The position numbers and the translations under genes are program-made. The notes beneath the pieces were generated by a model. That model searched no databases and had not been told where the DNA came from. It saw only the letters and a list, made by a program, of their open reading frames with translations. Shown one piece after another: positions 33,911-43,657 of a stretch of DNA of 64,000 nt (position 1 is its first letter; each line of letters opens with the position of its first letter). The DNA comes from Labrenzia sp. THAF82 (GTDB taxonomy: Bacteria > Pseudomonadota > Alphaproteobacteria > Rhizobiales > Stappiaceae): NCBI RefSeq assembly GCF_009363435.1, contig NZ_CP045354.1:252001-316000 (forward strand). Direction: 5' to 3'.

Positions 33911-36163
33911 ATGGCGACACGGGCGAAACGCCAGCCGCGGATTGAAGCGACATTTGGAGACACGGGCAGCAGTCTGCTCGACCTGCGTCTAGGACCGCGG
34001 GACCGCCCCACTGCGCCTTCAGGAAAGAAAACAAGTAAAACCAAGAGCCGAAAATCAACAAAGACCAGCAGCAAAAAACCTGCAGGAAAGAAATCCACCC
34101 CTTCGCGGCGCAGTCAGACAAAGAAAAGCACGGCATCCCGGCGAGGCGGGCGATCAGGCTCCAAGAGGCGAAGCCAGAAACGCAAAAATCGTTTTCAGGC
34201 ACGCACTGCGTTCGGGCGCCTGCTCAAACGCGGCCTTTATTGGAGCATGGTTTTAGGGATCTGGGGATCCATCGCTGTTGTTTGCATCATCGGTTACTAT
34301 GCGGCCTTTCTGCCTCCAACCTCTGAGTGGCAGGTTCCGGCACGCCCGCCCAACGTCAAGATAGTCGCTTCAAATGGAAGCCTGATCGCCAATCGTGGCG
34401 ATACCGGCGGCGAAGCCGTGAGGCTCGAACAGCTGCCGCCTTACCTTCCAAATGCCGTCATTGCCATCGAGGACCGGCGCTATCGATCTCACATTGGCGT
34501 TGACCCAATCGGACTTGCACGTGCGCTCTATATCAACGTCACTGCCGGACGGTTGACGCAGGGTGGGTCAACACTCACCCAGCAGCTCGCCAAAAACCTG
34601 TTTCTGGAACCTGATCGAACCATCAAACGAAAAATCCAGGAACTGGTGCTCGCATTCTGGCTGGAAGCTGAATACTCCAAGGATGAGATCCTGGAGATGT
34701 ATCTCAACCGGGTTTATCTCGGTTCAGGCGCCTATGGTGTTGATGCCGCTGCACGACGCTACTTTGGCAAGTCTGCGCGCTTGCTTACCATTCCCGAGGC
34801 GGCCACCATTGCCGGCCTTCTCAAAGCGCCTTCGCGCTATTCACCCGCACGAAACCCGGATCTTGCAGAGGACCGTGCGCAGCTCGTCCTCGCCGCCATG
34901 CATGAGGAGGGTTATATTACCGCAGGTGAGGCAAAGAATGCCCTTGCCGCGCCAGCGCAGGTCGTCAGACGCTATACCACCGCCAGTGAGAACTACGCTG
35001 CCGATTGGGTGATGGACGTTCTGCCACACTTCGTTGGCTCCATCGAAAAAGACATCATCGTAGACACGACCATTGACCCCGGCATGCAGGGTGCCGCCGA
35101 AACAGCACTGCGCGCAGCACTATCGGAAAACCGGCAGACACTCGGTGTCAGTCAGGGCGCCGTAGTCACTCTCGACACGGCAGGTGCTGTCAAGGCCATG
35201 GTTGGAGGAGCAGACTATTCGAAGAGCCAGTTCAACCGTGCCGTTTATGCCAAGCGTCAACCGGGTTCGGCCTTCAAACCATTTGTCTATCTGGCTGCGC
35301 TCGAAAAGGGCATGACGCCACAATCTGTACGCCAGGACAAACCAATCACAATTGGTGGCTGGTCTCCAAAAAACTACACCAAACAACACTATGGCGCGGT
35401 TACACTGACACGCTCGCTCAGCCTTTCGCTCAACACGGTTGCTGCGCAACTGGCATATGAAGTCGGTGTCGGCACTGTCGCCAGCACTGCGCAGCGGCTC
35501 GGCATCACCTCGGACATGAAGAAAAACCTGTCCCTGTCGCTTGGGACTTCTGAAGTGACTCCGCTGGAGATTGCATCTGCCTACGTACCATTTTCCAATG
35601 GCGGATATGGCGTACTGCCGCATATCATTCGCCGCATCCGAACCGTAGACGGCAAGACCCTATATTCGCGCTCTGGAGATGGCCGCGGGCGCGTCGTAGC
35701 GCGCGGTGCCGTTGGCAACATGAACCTGATGATGGCGGAAACCCTGATGACTGGCACCGGCCGCAAGGCCAGACTGGACAGCGGGCGTCCGGCAGGAGGG
35801 AAAACCGGCACCAGTCAGGATTTTCGAGACGCCTGGTTCATAGGTTACACCGGCAACCTCACAACAGCCGTATGGTTCGGAAACGACAACAATTCGCCAA
35901 CCAGGAAAGCAACCGGTGGCAGTTTGCCAGCAATTGTCTGGAAAGAGGTCATGGACAAGGCGCATGACGGCCTGCCTGTTGCGGACCTTCCGGGCGTTCC
36001 AAACCTGCCCGCAAACGTTTCAGCACCGCGAAAACCTGTTCCCAACGCAACCGTTGGATCAGGAAGCGAGCCGATACCGCCCGCGCCAATCGGAGGCGAC
36101 CTCGAGCCGGATGAGCGGCGAGGACCACTGAACCTTTTGCGCAACCTCTTTGGTGGCGGTTAA
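33911..36163 (+). CDS. Class A penicillin-binding protein (PBP1-type)
   Basis: A 750-residue bifunctional peptidoglycan synthase. It has a lysine-rich disordered cytoplasmic N-terminus (about 35-97) and one membrane anchor (about 110-132). The GT51 glycosyltransferase domain (about 165-340) has AIEDRRYRSHIG and GGSTLTQQLAKN. The transpeptidase domain carries the SxxK serine in RQPGSAFKPF (about residue 452), SLN near residue 505 and the KTG box in GGKTGTSQ (about 631). The C-terminus is proline-rich and disordered. The symbol is withheld because several paralogous class A PBPs exist in this group. Confidence 0.94.
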   Translation: MATRAKRQPRIEATFGDTGSSLLDLRLGPRDRPTAPSGKKTSKTKSRKSTKTSSKKPAGKKSTPSRRSQTKKSTASRRGGRSGSKRRSQKRKNRFQARTAFGRLLKRGLYWSMVLGIWGSIAVVCIIGYYAAFLPPTSEWQVPARPPNVKIVASNGSLIANRGDTGGEAVRLEQLPPYLPNAVIAIEDRRYRSHIGVDPIGLARALYINVTAGRLTQGGSTLTQQLAKNLFLEPDRTIKRKIQELVLAFWLEAEYSKDEILEMYLNRVYLGSGAYGVDAAARRYFGKSARLLTIPEAATIAGLLKAPSRYSPARNPDLAEDRAQLVLAAMHEEGYITAGEAKNALAAPAQVVRRYTTASENYAADWVMDVLPHFVGSIEKDIIVDTTIDPGMQGAAETALRAALSENRQTLGVSQGAVVTLDTAGAVKAMVGGADYSKSQFNRAVYAKRQPGSAFKPFVYLAALEKGMTPQSVRQDKPITIGGWSPKNYTKQHYGAVTLTRSLSLSLNTVAAQLAYEVGVGTVASTAQRLGITSDMKKNLSLSLGTSEVTPLEIASAYVPFSNGGYGVLPHIIRRIRTVDGKTLYSRSGDGRGRVVARGAVGNMNLMMAETLMTGTGRKARLDSGRPAGGKTGTSQDFRDAWFIGYTGNLTTAVWFGNDNNSPTRKATGGSLPAIVWKEVMDKAHDGLPVADLPGVPNLPANVSAPRKPVPNATVGSGSEPIPPAPIGGDLEPDERRGPLNLLRNLFGGG

Positions 36164-36220
36164 TGGCACCTTTGAAGATTGAATTCAGCTAAGGTCACAT
36201 CAAGCGGTAAAACGCTTCCA

Positions 36221-36655
36221 TCAGCACTGGTGGCTATAGGTAAAGACGAGCGTGTCGGTGGTGTACTGTCCAGTCGGACGGCAACGATTATAGACTTCGC
36301 GTGTCCCTGTCACCGTCACCTGCAACTGGTCACCACGGACTGGGCCCTCCACGAAATACTCCAGAGGCGAACCGGGGCAGAACTTTGAGAAAACTCGTGC
36401 TGTTCCCGAATACCAGTTGCCGTTTTTCACACCGCTGAATAGCAGCGTTCCGCGCTGGACACCTGCATTGCGCAGGACATTCCTTGGAACTTCATAAGAT
36501 AACCATCGTTGATTGCCTTGCGCTTGCAATCGCATGAGGGATCCGTTGTGATTCCAGCAACTGTCAGCGAACGCCTCGCCCGAAGCAACCGTAACAAGTC
36601 CGACTATTCCAGCCAGGCTGAAAGCCCTGGCCCACATAAACTTCAAAAAAGACAT
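36221..36655 (-). CDS. Exported small protein of unknown function
   Basis: A 144-residue protein with a signal peptide (about 1-30, ending EAFADS). The mature part has four cysteines (in DSCWNHNG, KFCPGSP, YNRCRPTG and the C-terminal SHQC) likely forming two disulfides, and a repetitive beta-strand pattern such as GTLLFSGVKNGNWYSGTARVF. I do not recognise the family. I chose the ATG at 36655 because GGGAGG sits just upstream and a signal peptide begins there. It converges with the PBP gene. Confidence 0.75.
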   Translation of the reverse strand: MSFLKFMWARAFSLAGIVGLVTVASGEAFADSCWNHNGSLMRLQAQGNQRWLSYEVPRNVLRNAGVQRGTLLFSGVKNGNWYSGTARVFSKFCPGSPLEYFVEGPVRGDQLQVTVTGTREVYNRCRPTGQYTTDTLVFTYSHQC

Positions 36656-36718
36656 GGATCGCCTCCCAACTAAGCCCAGGAAAGCGAAACACATTCTCCG
36701 AATTTTGCAATTGGCAAA

Positions 36719-37456
36719 TTAACCGAAGCCGTGAAGGTAAAGCCCATTTTCCTTCAACCAAACCCTGGCACGCGGTGTTTGAGGGGCCAGCCGCTCACAC
36801 AGGCGCCAAAATCGACTCGAATGATTCAACTCCCTCAAATGCGCCACTTCGTGCGCTGCGACATAGTCCAGAATGTCAGGAGGAGCCAAAATCAAGCGCC
36901 ATGAAAAAGACAGGCGCCCGTTGGATGCACAAGAGCCCCAACGGCTTTTGGTATCGCGAATGCTGATTGCAGCGATTTTTTCATCAATTGCCGCAGCGTG
37001 AAACATTGCCCGATCCGTCAAGTCGGCACGCGCCTGAGATTTCAACCAGGTCGTGACCTTTCGGGGGATGTGATCCTCCGCACCCGGCACAAAGAGAGCA
37101 GGAAACCCCTCTTTTGTCGCACCGGTCGACACCAGACCCCGCAAATTGCCCGTCGACACAATGACATGGTCCTCTCCGCGCAAAGGCAGAATGTCCCCAG
37201 GTTGAAAAGCAACATGATCCGGCCGGTCCTGAAGCCGTTCCACCAACCAATCGATGTGCTGTCGCGCGAAATTCTCTGCGCGCGCGAGGTTGCCACCGCC
37301 CGGAACCGTTAAGACCGGCCCTGAACTGTCGGCTGGAAGTCGTAGCAGGTATCTCTGAGCCCTCGGATTGGCGCGCAATCGAATGCGCACTTCGCTCGTT
37401 TCCGTCTGGATATCGATATGTTCTGGCAGGCGCTTTTTACCGAGGCGTGAAAACAT
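36719..37456 (-). CDS. YgjP-like metallopeptidase (M48-related) domain protein
   Basis: A 245-residue protein of the DUF45/YgjP family. The zinc-metalloprotease motif HEVAHLRELNHSSRFW (about residues 201-216: HExxH, with a further His in NHS) is clear. The preceding SIRDTKSRWGSCASNGRLSFSWRLILAP block is diagnostic for the family. It is probably cytoplasmic. Targets are unknown. Confidence 0.9.
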   Translation of the reverse strand: MFSRLGKKRLPEHIDIQTETSEVRIRLRANPRAQRYLLRLPADSSGPVLTVPGGGNLARAENFARQHIDWLVERLQDRPDHVAFQPGDILPLRGEDHVIVSTGNLRGLVSTGATKEGFPALFVPGAEDHIPRKVTTWLKSQARADLTDRAMFHAAAIDEKIAAISIRDTKSRWGSCASNGRLSFSWRLILAPPDILDYVAAHEVAHLRELNHSSRFWRLCERLAPQTPRARVWLKENGLYLHGFG

Positions 37457-37588
37457 GCTGTACGTGTGTCCGACGAATCATAGGCTTCCATATTAGGCCG
37501 TTTTTGCTAGCAATTCTCGCAAGAAACGCAGTGGTTTTAGCTCAACGATGGTATCTGATTGATGAATGAAACTGATTGAACTCGGCAC

Positions 37589-37629
37589 AAAAACGACGAA
37601 AGCGGCGCTTCTGAAAAGCGCCGCTTTCG
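37589..37629 (-). terminator. Rho-independent terminator after the DUF2852 gene
   Basis: A long near-perfect inverted repeat (arms CGAAAGCGGCGCTT / AAGCGCCGCTTTCG, 37597-37629) followed on the minus strand by a T5 run. It is the strongest terminator in this part of the window and ends the DUF2852 transcript. Confidence 0.9.
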
Positions 37630-37665
37630 GTCAGGCCGCCCGGAGGCGGGTCTGGGAGGAATGAC

Positions 37666-38106
37666 TTACAACGGTGCGGGTTCCGCGCCGCCGGTGTTCC
37701 GTCCCCGGTTGGCCATGAAGCGATCAAACTCTTCCTGATCACGCGCCCGGCGCAACTCACGAAGAAAATTGTCGAACTCAGCGCGCATCTCATCGAGCTT
37801 TGCGCGTTCTTCTTCCAGCCGTTTCAGCTCAGCCTCACGATAGTCATCGAACGCAACATTTCCGGTGCGTGCGTAGCCAGTCGAATTTGACATTTGATCA
37901 AATGCTCCCTTCAGCGGGCTCCCCCGCCATTGATCTTTCGCATCGCGGAACATTCCCTCGAAGCGATCGCCCCAGAGAATGTAGGCGAGCATAGCCAGGC
38001 CAAGTGGCCAGAAAACCACGAACCCCAGAACCATCAGGCCGATGGTTGCAGGCGTCCAGGCAGGTTTGATCATGCAACTTTTGGTCGTCGTCATCATCCT
38101 ATCCAT
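37666..38106 (-). CDS. DUF2852 membrane protein
   Basis: A 146-residue protein with one or two hydrophobic segments (about 18-45: TIGLMVLGFVVFWPLGLAMLAYILWG), then the DUF2852 region with MSNSTGYARTGNVAFDDYREAELKRLEEER, and a coiled-coil, acidic C-terminal half rich in Glu and Arg. The function is unknown; the family is common in alphaproteobacteria. Starts at 38106, 38097 or 38094 are all possible; I kept the longest. Confidence 0.82.
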   Translation of the reverse strand: MDRMMTTTKSCMIKPAWTPATIGLMVLGFVVFWPLGLAMLAYILWGDRFEGMFRDAKDQWRGSPLKGAFDQMSNSTGYARTGNVAFDDYREAELKRLEEERAKLDEMRAEFDNFLRELRRARDQEEFDRFMANRGRNTGGAEPAPL

Positions 38107-38189
38107 TTAAGACATCCACGATTGACAAGTGGGGACTGTCGCGGCGCGCTTCAAGGATTTGTGATGTCCAACACAGCTTGAAAGGCAGC

Positions 38190-38224
38190 AAAAAGCTCGG
38201 TCTCCATTGTGGAGAGCCGAGCTT
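38190..38224 (-). terminator. Rho-independent terminator after the glycosyltransferase gene
   Basis: Inverted repeat AAGCTCGG...TCTCCA-TTG-TGGAGA...CCGAGCTT (38193-38224) followed on the minus strand by a T5 run. It lies 31 bases past the stop of the glycosyltransferase gene. Confidence 0.85.
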
Positions 38225-38255
38225 AACGCATTCAAATCTTTGATCTAAATCTGAC

Positions 38256-38951
38256 CTAGTCCTCAAAAGGACCATCGATCACATGTTGGGCGGAATAGTT
38301 CGCCAAAAGCTTTTCCCGGTGCCATTCACCCGCCATCGGCGCGTTGGCGTACTCATGGAAACACGGTGTTCCGAGAGTGAAATGGAGCAGTTTTGCATCA
38401 GGGTTCGGGCCGAGTTCGTCGGGCAACCAGTTCCACTCGATCGGCAACTCACCAATCAGATCATCTTCCAGCCAGGTAAAGCGATGAAGCTGCGCACCGG
38501 TTGCGTTCATGACGAAATCAGGCGTCACGGCGCGGTTGGCCGGGTGCGCACAATTCCAAAGAACGACTGAAGACCAGTTCTTGCGAGGGTAATTCTCGTT
38601 TTTCGATCCTAGATATTTTGTTGTTTGCTTGGTTTTGTAGTCATGGTGCACACACATGACCGCCTTGCTTTCATCGCGCAACGCAAACAGTTTTGCGATG
38701 TCATCCCGGACAATCATGTCCCCATCCATGAACAACGCCCAACCGTTGTAGTTCATGAGGTTTGGAATGAGAAATCTGGTGTAGATGAAATGGTTCGACC
38801 CGTCCGTGTGCGTTTCGTTGTAGGTTTTGAGGTTGTGCAGCGACAGGGGCGTAATTGCCAGAACATCGCTGGACTGCCGTGTGAGGCTGTTGGCACAAAC
38901 ATGATAGGCCACCGCCTCACGCGGATCGAAACCAATGAAAATATTCAGCAC
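38256..38951 (-). CDS. Glycosyltransferase, GT-A fold (GT8-like)
   Basis: A 231-residue putative glycosyltransferase. It starts IFIGFDPREAVAYHVCANSL, and the metal-binding DxD motif lies in ALFMDGDMIVRDD (about residues 72-84), as in GT8-like enzymes. An LLHFTLGTPCFHEY block near the C-terminus supplies a typical late His. The acceptor and sugar donor are unknown. It stands alone, with its own terminator. Confidence 0.82.
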   Translation of the reverse strand: MLNIFIGFDPREAVAYHVCANSLTRQSSDVLAITPLSLHNLKTYNETHTDGSNHFIYTRFLIPNLMNYNGWALFMDGDMIVRDDIAKLFALRDESKAVMCVHHDYKTKQTTKYLGSKNENYPRKNWSSVVLWNCAHPANRAVTPDFVMNATGAQLHRFTWLEDDLIGELPIEWNWLPDELGPNPDAKLLHFTLGTPCFHEYANAPMAGEWHREKLLANYSAQHVIDGPFED

Positions 38952-39060
38952 TTGGGGAACCTCCGGCCTCGCTTCATGACCGGTCTTGTATTGGTCAAAA
39001 TGAGTGGAATCAATAGGGCCAGGTAGTCTGTCTGAAAAAACTGGACGTTTAGATGCAAGT

Positions 39061-39085
39061 TTCAGGCGCCTTGAAGACGCCTGAA
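39061..39085 (-). terminator. Hairpin after the PHA depolymerase gene
   Basis: Inverted repeat TTCAGGCG/CGCCTGAA about 10 bases past the stop of the depolymerase gene. It lacks a T-run on the minus strand, so it is a weak candidate terminator. Confidence 0.35.
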
Positions 39086-39094
39086 CCGGTTCAA

Positions 39095-40714
39095 TCAGCC
39101 TACAGCTTCAGACAACTGCTTGGCTTGTTTGATCCAATTGTCACGAGCAATCCTGCCGCGAAAGTCGAGCTTACCATCCAAAGCTTCGATCTGCTCTTTG
39201 GTCAACGATGCGATTTGCCAATAGTGAAATATACCTGCCTCGTTGAGTGCCGACTCAAGCTTGGGACCAACCCCCGCAATTTCCTTCAAGTTATCTGCAA
39301 CCCCATCCGGCTTGGTCAAAAGGATTTTTTCCAGTGGAACAGCGCTTTTGCCTGCGGATTTCTTGGGTTTTTGCGATGCAGGCGAAGTCGCTTTCTTGGC
39401 TGGTTTCTCTTTCGGCTTTTGCTGCCCGTTTCTGTTGGAACGGATAAAATCCATGACCCGAGGCGCGATTTCTGAACGCCAGCGCGACCCATTGAAGACA
39501 CCATAGTGACCCACATTGGGCTGCTCGTAATGCGCCTTCATGGATTCCGGCAGGCTCGTGCAAAGATCATGAGCGGCACGGGTCTGTCCACGCCCAGTGA
39601 TATCGTCTTTCTCGCCTTCAACTGTGAGAAGGGCAGTCCGGGTAATCTTGTTGCAATCGACCAGTCGGCCGTTATGCGTCATGGTGCCGTTCGGCAGCGC
39701 GTGCTCAATGAAAACGGTTTCGACCGTCTGGAGATAGAACTCTGCCGTCAAATCCATGACCGCAAGATATTCATCATAAAACTCGCGATGTTTTTCAGCG
39801 CTGTCACCATCACCTTCGACCAGATGCTGGAAAAACTCTCGGTGAGCCGTAAGGTGTCGATCGAGGTTCATGCTCATGAAGCCGGAGAGCTGAAGAAATC
39901 CCGGATACACATCACGCATGAAGCCCGGATGAGGGAAAGGTACCTTCATCACGACGTTTTTCTTGAACCAATCAAGACCTTTGGCAACCGCCAGATCATT
40001 CACGGCCGTCGGTGCAACCCGCGTATCAATTGGGCCACCCATAAGCGTCATGGTTGACGGAATGTAGGGATCCTCACGATCTTCCATGACCGCAACTGCG
40101 GCCAGCACCGGAACGGATGGCTGACAAACACCCAGAACATGCGCATCGGGCCCAAGGAAATGCAGGATCGAAATGATGTAGTCGATATAATCGTCCAGAT
40201 CGAACTTGCCCTCCTGCACAGGCACCATGCGAGCATCGATCCAGTCTGTGATGAAGACATCGGCATTCGGCATCAACGCTTCGACAGTGCCACGTAAAAG
40301 CGTCGCGTAGTGTCCGGACATTGGCGCTACGATCAAAACCTTTGGATCGTTTCGATGGGAGGTAACGCCCCGCTCAAAATGAATGAGATCACAGAACGGG
40401 CGGCTCCAGACGATGTTCTCGCGTACAGGAACCCTGACACCACCAACACTGGTTTCCTTCAGGCCGAAATCAGGTTTCCCATATCGACGCGTTGTGCGTT
40501 CCAGAACCTCGCAACCCGCTGCGATCTGTCGCCCATAGCTGGTGTGCGTCAATGGGTTGAGCGGGTTCTGAAAATAGAGCCGCGTCATATCGGCCACCGC
40601 ACGCAGAGGTGCCATTGCCGCGTGGTTCAGCTCATAAAGGTGATAAAATGGCAAAGGCGCATCTCCTTTGTTTACGAAGCCGCCGCCTGCCCCTTTATTG
40701 AAATCGAAAAACAT
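39095..40714 (-). CDS. phaZ: Intracellular polyhydroxyalkanoate depolymerase with C-terminal helix-hairpin-helix domain
   Basis: A 539-residue protein. The first 410 residues match the intracellular PhaZ type that mobilises native PHA granules: YELNHAAMAPLRAVADMTRLYF near the N-terminus, the nucleophile elbow HVLGVCQPSVPVLA with Cys197 in place of Ser, and GHYGVFNGSRWR near residue 400 with the active-site His. A lysine/proline-rich linker (about 425-460) joins a C-terminal helix-hairpin-helix segment (NLKEIAGVGPKLESALNEAG, about 475-535) of the type seen in ribosomal or NuoE-like extensions. The start is the ATG at 40714; longer upstream frames lack similarity. Confidence 0.88.
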   Translation of the reverse strand: MFFDFNKGAGGGFVNKGDAPLPFYHLYELNHAAMAPLRAVADMTRLYFQNPLNPLTHTSYGRQIAAGCEVLERTTRRYGKPDFGLKETSVGGVRVPVRENIVWSRPFCDLIHFERGVTSHRNDPKVLIVAPMSGHYATLLRGTVEALMPNADVFITDWIDARMVPVQEGKFDLDDYIDYIISILHFLGPDAHVLGVCQPSVPVLAAVAVMEDREDPYIPSTMTLMGGPIDTRVAPTAVNDLAVAKGLDWFKKNVVMKVPFPHPGFMRDVYPGFLQLSGFMSMNLDRHLTAHREFFQHLVEGDGDSAEKHREFYDEYLAVMDLTAEFYLQTVETVFIEHALPNGTMTHNGRLVDCNKITRTALLTVEGEKDDITGRGQTRAAHDLCTSLPESMKAHYEQPNVGHYGVFNGSRWRSEIAPRVMDFIRSNRNGQQKPKEKPAKKATSPASQKPKKSAGKSAVPLEKILLTKPDGVADNLKEIAGVGPKLESALNEAGIFHYWQIASLTKEQIEALDGKLDFRGRIARDNWIKQAKQLSEAVG

Positions 40715-40937
40715 TATGCCTACGGCCCGTCTGTTATTGCACCATCTATTGCATCGCAACAGGATAGCTAGGTGCGCTGCCACCCGCAATACTGCTAATT
40801 GTTAGGCGGTTGCGGTGCTAAGCCCAAAGAACAATAAACATTCTTGCAGCCACATCCTGTTTGTGCGCACTGCAAAAATACAGATTAGACTGTGATATCA
40901 TATCTGTAGGTCTGGGTGTCCCAATCGGATCAGGCGC

Positions 40938-42101
40938 TCAGGCAGCCAGGTCGGCCACGACGGCATCAAGCACAAAAAAACCTTCCCGCGTCGCGCGTAC
41001 CCGGTTTTCCCCCACTCGTTCCACCATATTGTGCTCTAGAAGTGCATTCAGACGTTTGGGATCGATGGATCTGTGAGCAAATCGCTGATATCGGCCTAGG
41101 TCGATACCTTCATTGAGCCTCAGGCCCATGAGCAGAAACTCGTCGCCTTGTTCTTCTTCCGAGAGGCCGGAGTTCTCAACCAGCGCATGTCCGACCTGCT
41201 CGACATTTTCAAGCCATGTTTCCGGGTGCCGCTCCGTCGCCGTTGCAAGCCTGTTGACCCCGACAGTCAACCTGCCATGCGCTCCCGGCCCTACGCCGAC
41301 ATAGTCGCCATAACGCCAATACACCAGGTTATGCCGGCATTCAGAGCCTGGTCTGGCATGGTTGGAAACCTCATAAGCCGGAAGACCGGCTGCCGTCGTC
41401 ACATCTTGCGTAAGTTCATAGAATTCTGCACCCAGGTCGGGTTCAGGCATCTTCAGTTTACCAGCCTGGTAAAGATTGAAGAACGGCGTCCCTTCTTCAA
41501 TCGTCAGCTGATAGAGCGACATATGATCGGCTGCCAGCCCGATCGCTTCTTCAAGTTCCCGGCACCAAGCATCGGGCGTTTGACCCGGCCGCGCATAGAT
41601 CAGATCAAATGAAAGCCGCGGAAAAGTCGCTCGGGCGGTTTCGATCGCATTTCTTGCCGTTTTAGCATCGTGCAAGCGGCCAAGAAGTTTTAAATCCGCG
41701 TCAATCAAAGATTGAACACCGAGCGAAACCCTGTTCACGCCCGCTGCGCGATAGCCCTTGAAACGTTCTGCCTCAACGGAAGAGGGGTTAGCCTCCAAGG
41801 AGATCTCAGCATCGTCACCAACAGACCAGAGTTCTGAAACCTTGTTCAGTATTCGCCCGACTGTTTCTGGCTCCATCAGTGACGGTGTTCCCCCGCCCAA
41901 GAAAATGGACTCTACGCTCTTACCCCTAGTCAGCTCAGCAAAGTGACCAAGTTCTCTTTCAAACGCCGAGGCGAACCGAGCCTGGTCGACACCTTGGTGA
42001 CGCACATGCGAGTTGAAATCGCAGTATGGGCACTTTGCTGCACAGAAGGGCCAATGCACGTAGATGCCGAAGCCGCCTTCCGTTTCCCCCATTCCCCTCA
42101 C
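40938..42101 (-). CDS. hemW: Radical SAM heme chaperone HemW
   Basis: A 387-residue radical SAM protein with the iron-sulfur motif CAAKCPYCDF (Cys20, 24, 27). It is related to oxygen-independent coproporphyrinogen oxidase but is the HemW type, which inserts heme into respiratory enzymes. GGGTPSLM and the VNRVSLGVQSL block are conserved, and the C-terminal HemW domain is complete. It starts 6 bases after the rdgB stop, forming one operon with it; the start may be at the internal Met four codons in. Confidence 0.93.
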   Translation of the reverse strand: MRGMGETEGGFGIYVHWPFCAAKCPYCDFNSHVRHQGVDQARFASAFERELGHFAELTRGKSVESIFLGGGTPSLMEPETVGRILNKVSELWSVGDDAEISLEANPSSVEAERFKGYRAAGVNRVSLGVQSLIDADLKLLGRLHDAKTARNAIETARATFPRLSFDLIYARPGQTPDAWCRELEEAIGLAADHMSLYQLTIEEGTPFFNLYQAGKLKMPEPDLGAEFYELTQDVTTAAGLPAYEVSNHARPGSECRHNLVYWRYGDYVGVGPGAHGRLTVGVNRLATATERHPETWLENVEQVGHALVENSGLSEEEQGDEFLLMGLRLNEGIDLGRYQRFAHRSIDPKRLNALLEHNMVERVGENRVRATREGFFVLDAVVADLAA

Positions 42102-42107
42102 GTGAGT

Positions 42108-42746
42108 CTAGCCCTCCAGGCAGTTTGCCGCGAATGTCTGAAAAGCGCGCGCCCTGTGAGACAAGGCAGGTTTGTCCTTTGACCAACCGTGCTTTTCCTC
42201 AGATGACATTTCACCAAAGGTTCTGTCGTGACCGTCCGGCCGGAATACCGGGTCATATCCGAAGCCCTGAGTACCGCGCGGCGGCCAGACGATTTCACCT
42301 TCGACTTCGCCTCGGAACGACTCGTCATGCCCATCGGGCCATGCCAAACACAGGACCGCAACAAAGGAACTGCGCCTTTGAGCCGCCGATCCCGCTCCTG
42401 CAGACTGGAGTTTTTCCTCAATGGTTCGCATGGCCATGGCAAAATCCTTGTCCGGCCCTGCCCAACGCGCAGAATAAATGCCTGGATCACCACCAAGTGC
42501 CTCAACGCAAAATCCGCTGTCATCTGCAAGCGCCGGCAACTGAGACGCCTTTGCGGCTGCATGCGCCTTCAACGCTGCATTTTCCTCAAAGGTCACACCC
42601 GTCTCTTCCGGCTCCGGCAAGTCAAGTTCGGAGGCTGAAACCACGTCAAACCCGTAAGGTTGAAGCAACTCGTTAATTTCCCGGATCTTTCCCTTATTGT
42701 GGCTCGCCACCACAAGCCTGCCTGGATCCAGTTTCCGGTGACCCAT
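42108..42746 (-). CDS. rdgB: Non-canonical purine NTP pyrophosphatase (ITPase/HAM1)
   Basis: A 212-residue housecleaning enzyme that converts dITP/XTP to monophosphates. The [13 protein letters not shown] start, [28 protein letters not shown] and GFGYDPVF motifs are all in place. The ATG at 42746 has GAGAGG upstream. It is between rph and hemW on the same strand. Confidence 0.96.
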   Translation of the reverse strand: MGHRKLDPGRLVVASHNKGKIREINELLQPYGFDVVSASELDLPEPEETGVTFEENAALKAHAAAKASQLPALADDSGFCVEALGGDPGIYSARWAGPDKDFAMAMRTIEEKLQSAGAGSAAQRRSSFVAVLCLAWPDGHDESFRGEVEGEIVWPPRGTQGFGYDPVFRPDGHDRTFGEMSSEEKHGWSKDKPALSHRARAFQTFAANCLEG

Positions 42747-42767
42747 GATCAATACCTCTCAGCGCCT

Positions 42768-43481
42768 CTAGAGAATGGCCATTTTCTGGAGATCGACCAA
42801 CTTTCCAATTCCCGACTTTGCGAGGCCGAGCAGTTGACCGAATTCTTCTTCCGAAAATGGCGCACCTTCGGCTGTCCCTTGAATTTCGACAATGCCACCA
42901 GAGCCAGTCATAACGAAGTTGGCGTCGGTTTCCGCCGTGCTGTCTTCCGCGTAATCAAGATCGAGAACAGGTGTGCCTTCGTAAATTCCGCAGGAAATCG
43001 CAGCGATGTGATCTTTCAAGACCTCACCGGAAACCATATCGCGTGCCTTCATCCACTCAACACAATCACGCAGTGCGACCCATGCGCCAGTGATGGAAGC
43101 CGTGCGTGTGCCGCCATCCGCCTGAATAACGTCGCAGTCGACGCTGATCTGAGCTTCGCCAAGCGCTTGCAGATCGACTACCGCGCGCAGTGATCTGCCA
43201 ATCAAGCGCTGAATCTCCTGGGTCCGGCCAGACTGTTTTCCGGCAGTCGCTTCTCTGCGCATACGGTCGCCGGTGGCACGGGGCAACATCCCATATTCTG
43301 CTGTTACCCAACCGCGATTCTGACCGCGCAACCAGGGCGGAACACGCTCTTCCAGGCTTGCGGTGCACAGAACGTGCGTGTCACCGAATTTCACCAGGCA
43401 CGAGCCCTCGGCATGTTTGGAGACGCCCCGTTCAAGGGTGACTGCCCGCAGTTCGTCTGCTGCACGTTTTGAGGGACGCAT
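42768..43481 (-). CDS. rph: Ribonuclease PH
   Basis: A 237-residue phosphorolytic 3'-5' exoribonuclease that trims tRNA 3' ends. It has the [11 protein letters not shown] start, [13 protein letters not shown], the [27 protein letters not shown] stretch and [24 protein letters not shown] near the C-terminus; the phosphate-binding arginines are kept. It is first in the rph-rdgB-hemW unit and divergent from hrcA. Confidence 0.97.
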   Translation of the reverse strand: MRPSKRAADELRAVTLERGVSKHAEGSCLVKFGDTHVLCTASLEERVPPWLRGQNRGWVTAEYGMLPRATGDRMRREATAGKQSGRTQEIQRLIGRSLRAVVDLQALGEAQISVDCDVIQADGGTRTASITGAWVALRDCVEWMKARDMVSGEVLKDHIAAISCGIYEGTPVLDLDYAEDSTAETDANFVMTGSGGIVEIQGTAEGAPFSEEEFGQLLGLAKSGIGKLVDLQKMAIL

Positions 43482-43657
43482 GGATTTCCTTTCAAGCTTG
43501 GCGCATTTGTTGTGCGCCTTGTAGACCTCAACTTTGTTCGGCGTAAAGGCCTTGATCAGATCTTGTTTTACGCTTGGAGCGTTTTGAGCCTATATCTATG
43601 GATCATAGGCAGGCATCGTACGAAGACGCCAGCAGTCTGACTTACGGAGAATAAACC

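Noticed and set aside
43561-43600. Sigma-32-like CTTGGA...CCTATAT upstream of hrcA
   Set aside because: The spacing (10 bases) is too short for a heat-shock promoter and both boxes deviate from consensus.
43482-43657. Search for a CIRCE element (TTAGCACTC-N9-GAGTGCTAA) near hrcA
   Set aside because: No matching inverted repeat was found in this gap.
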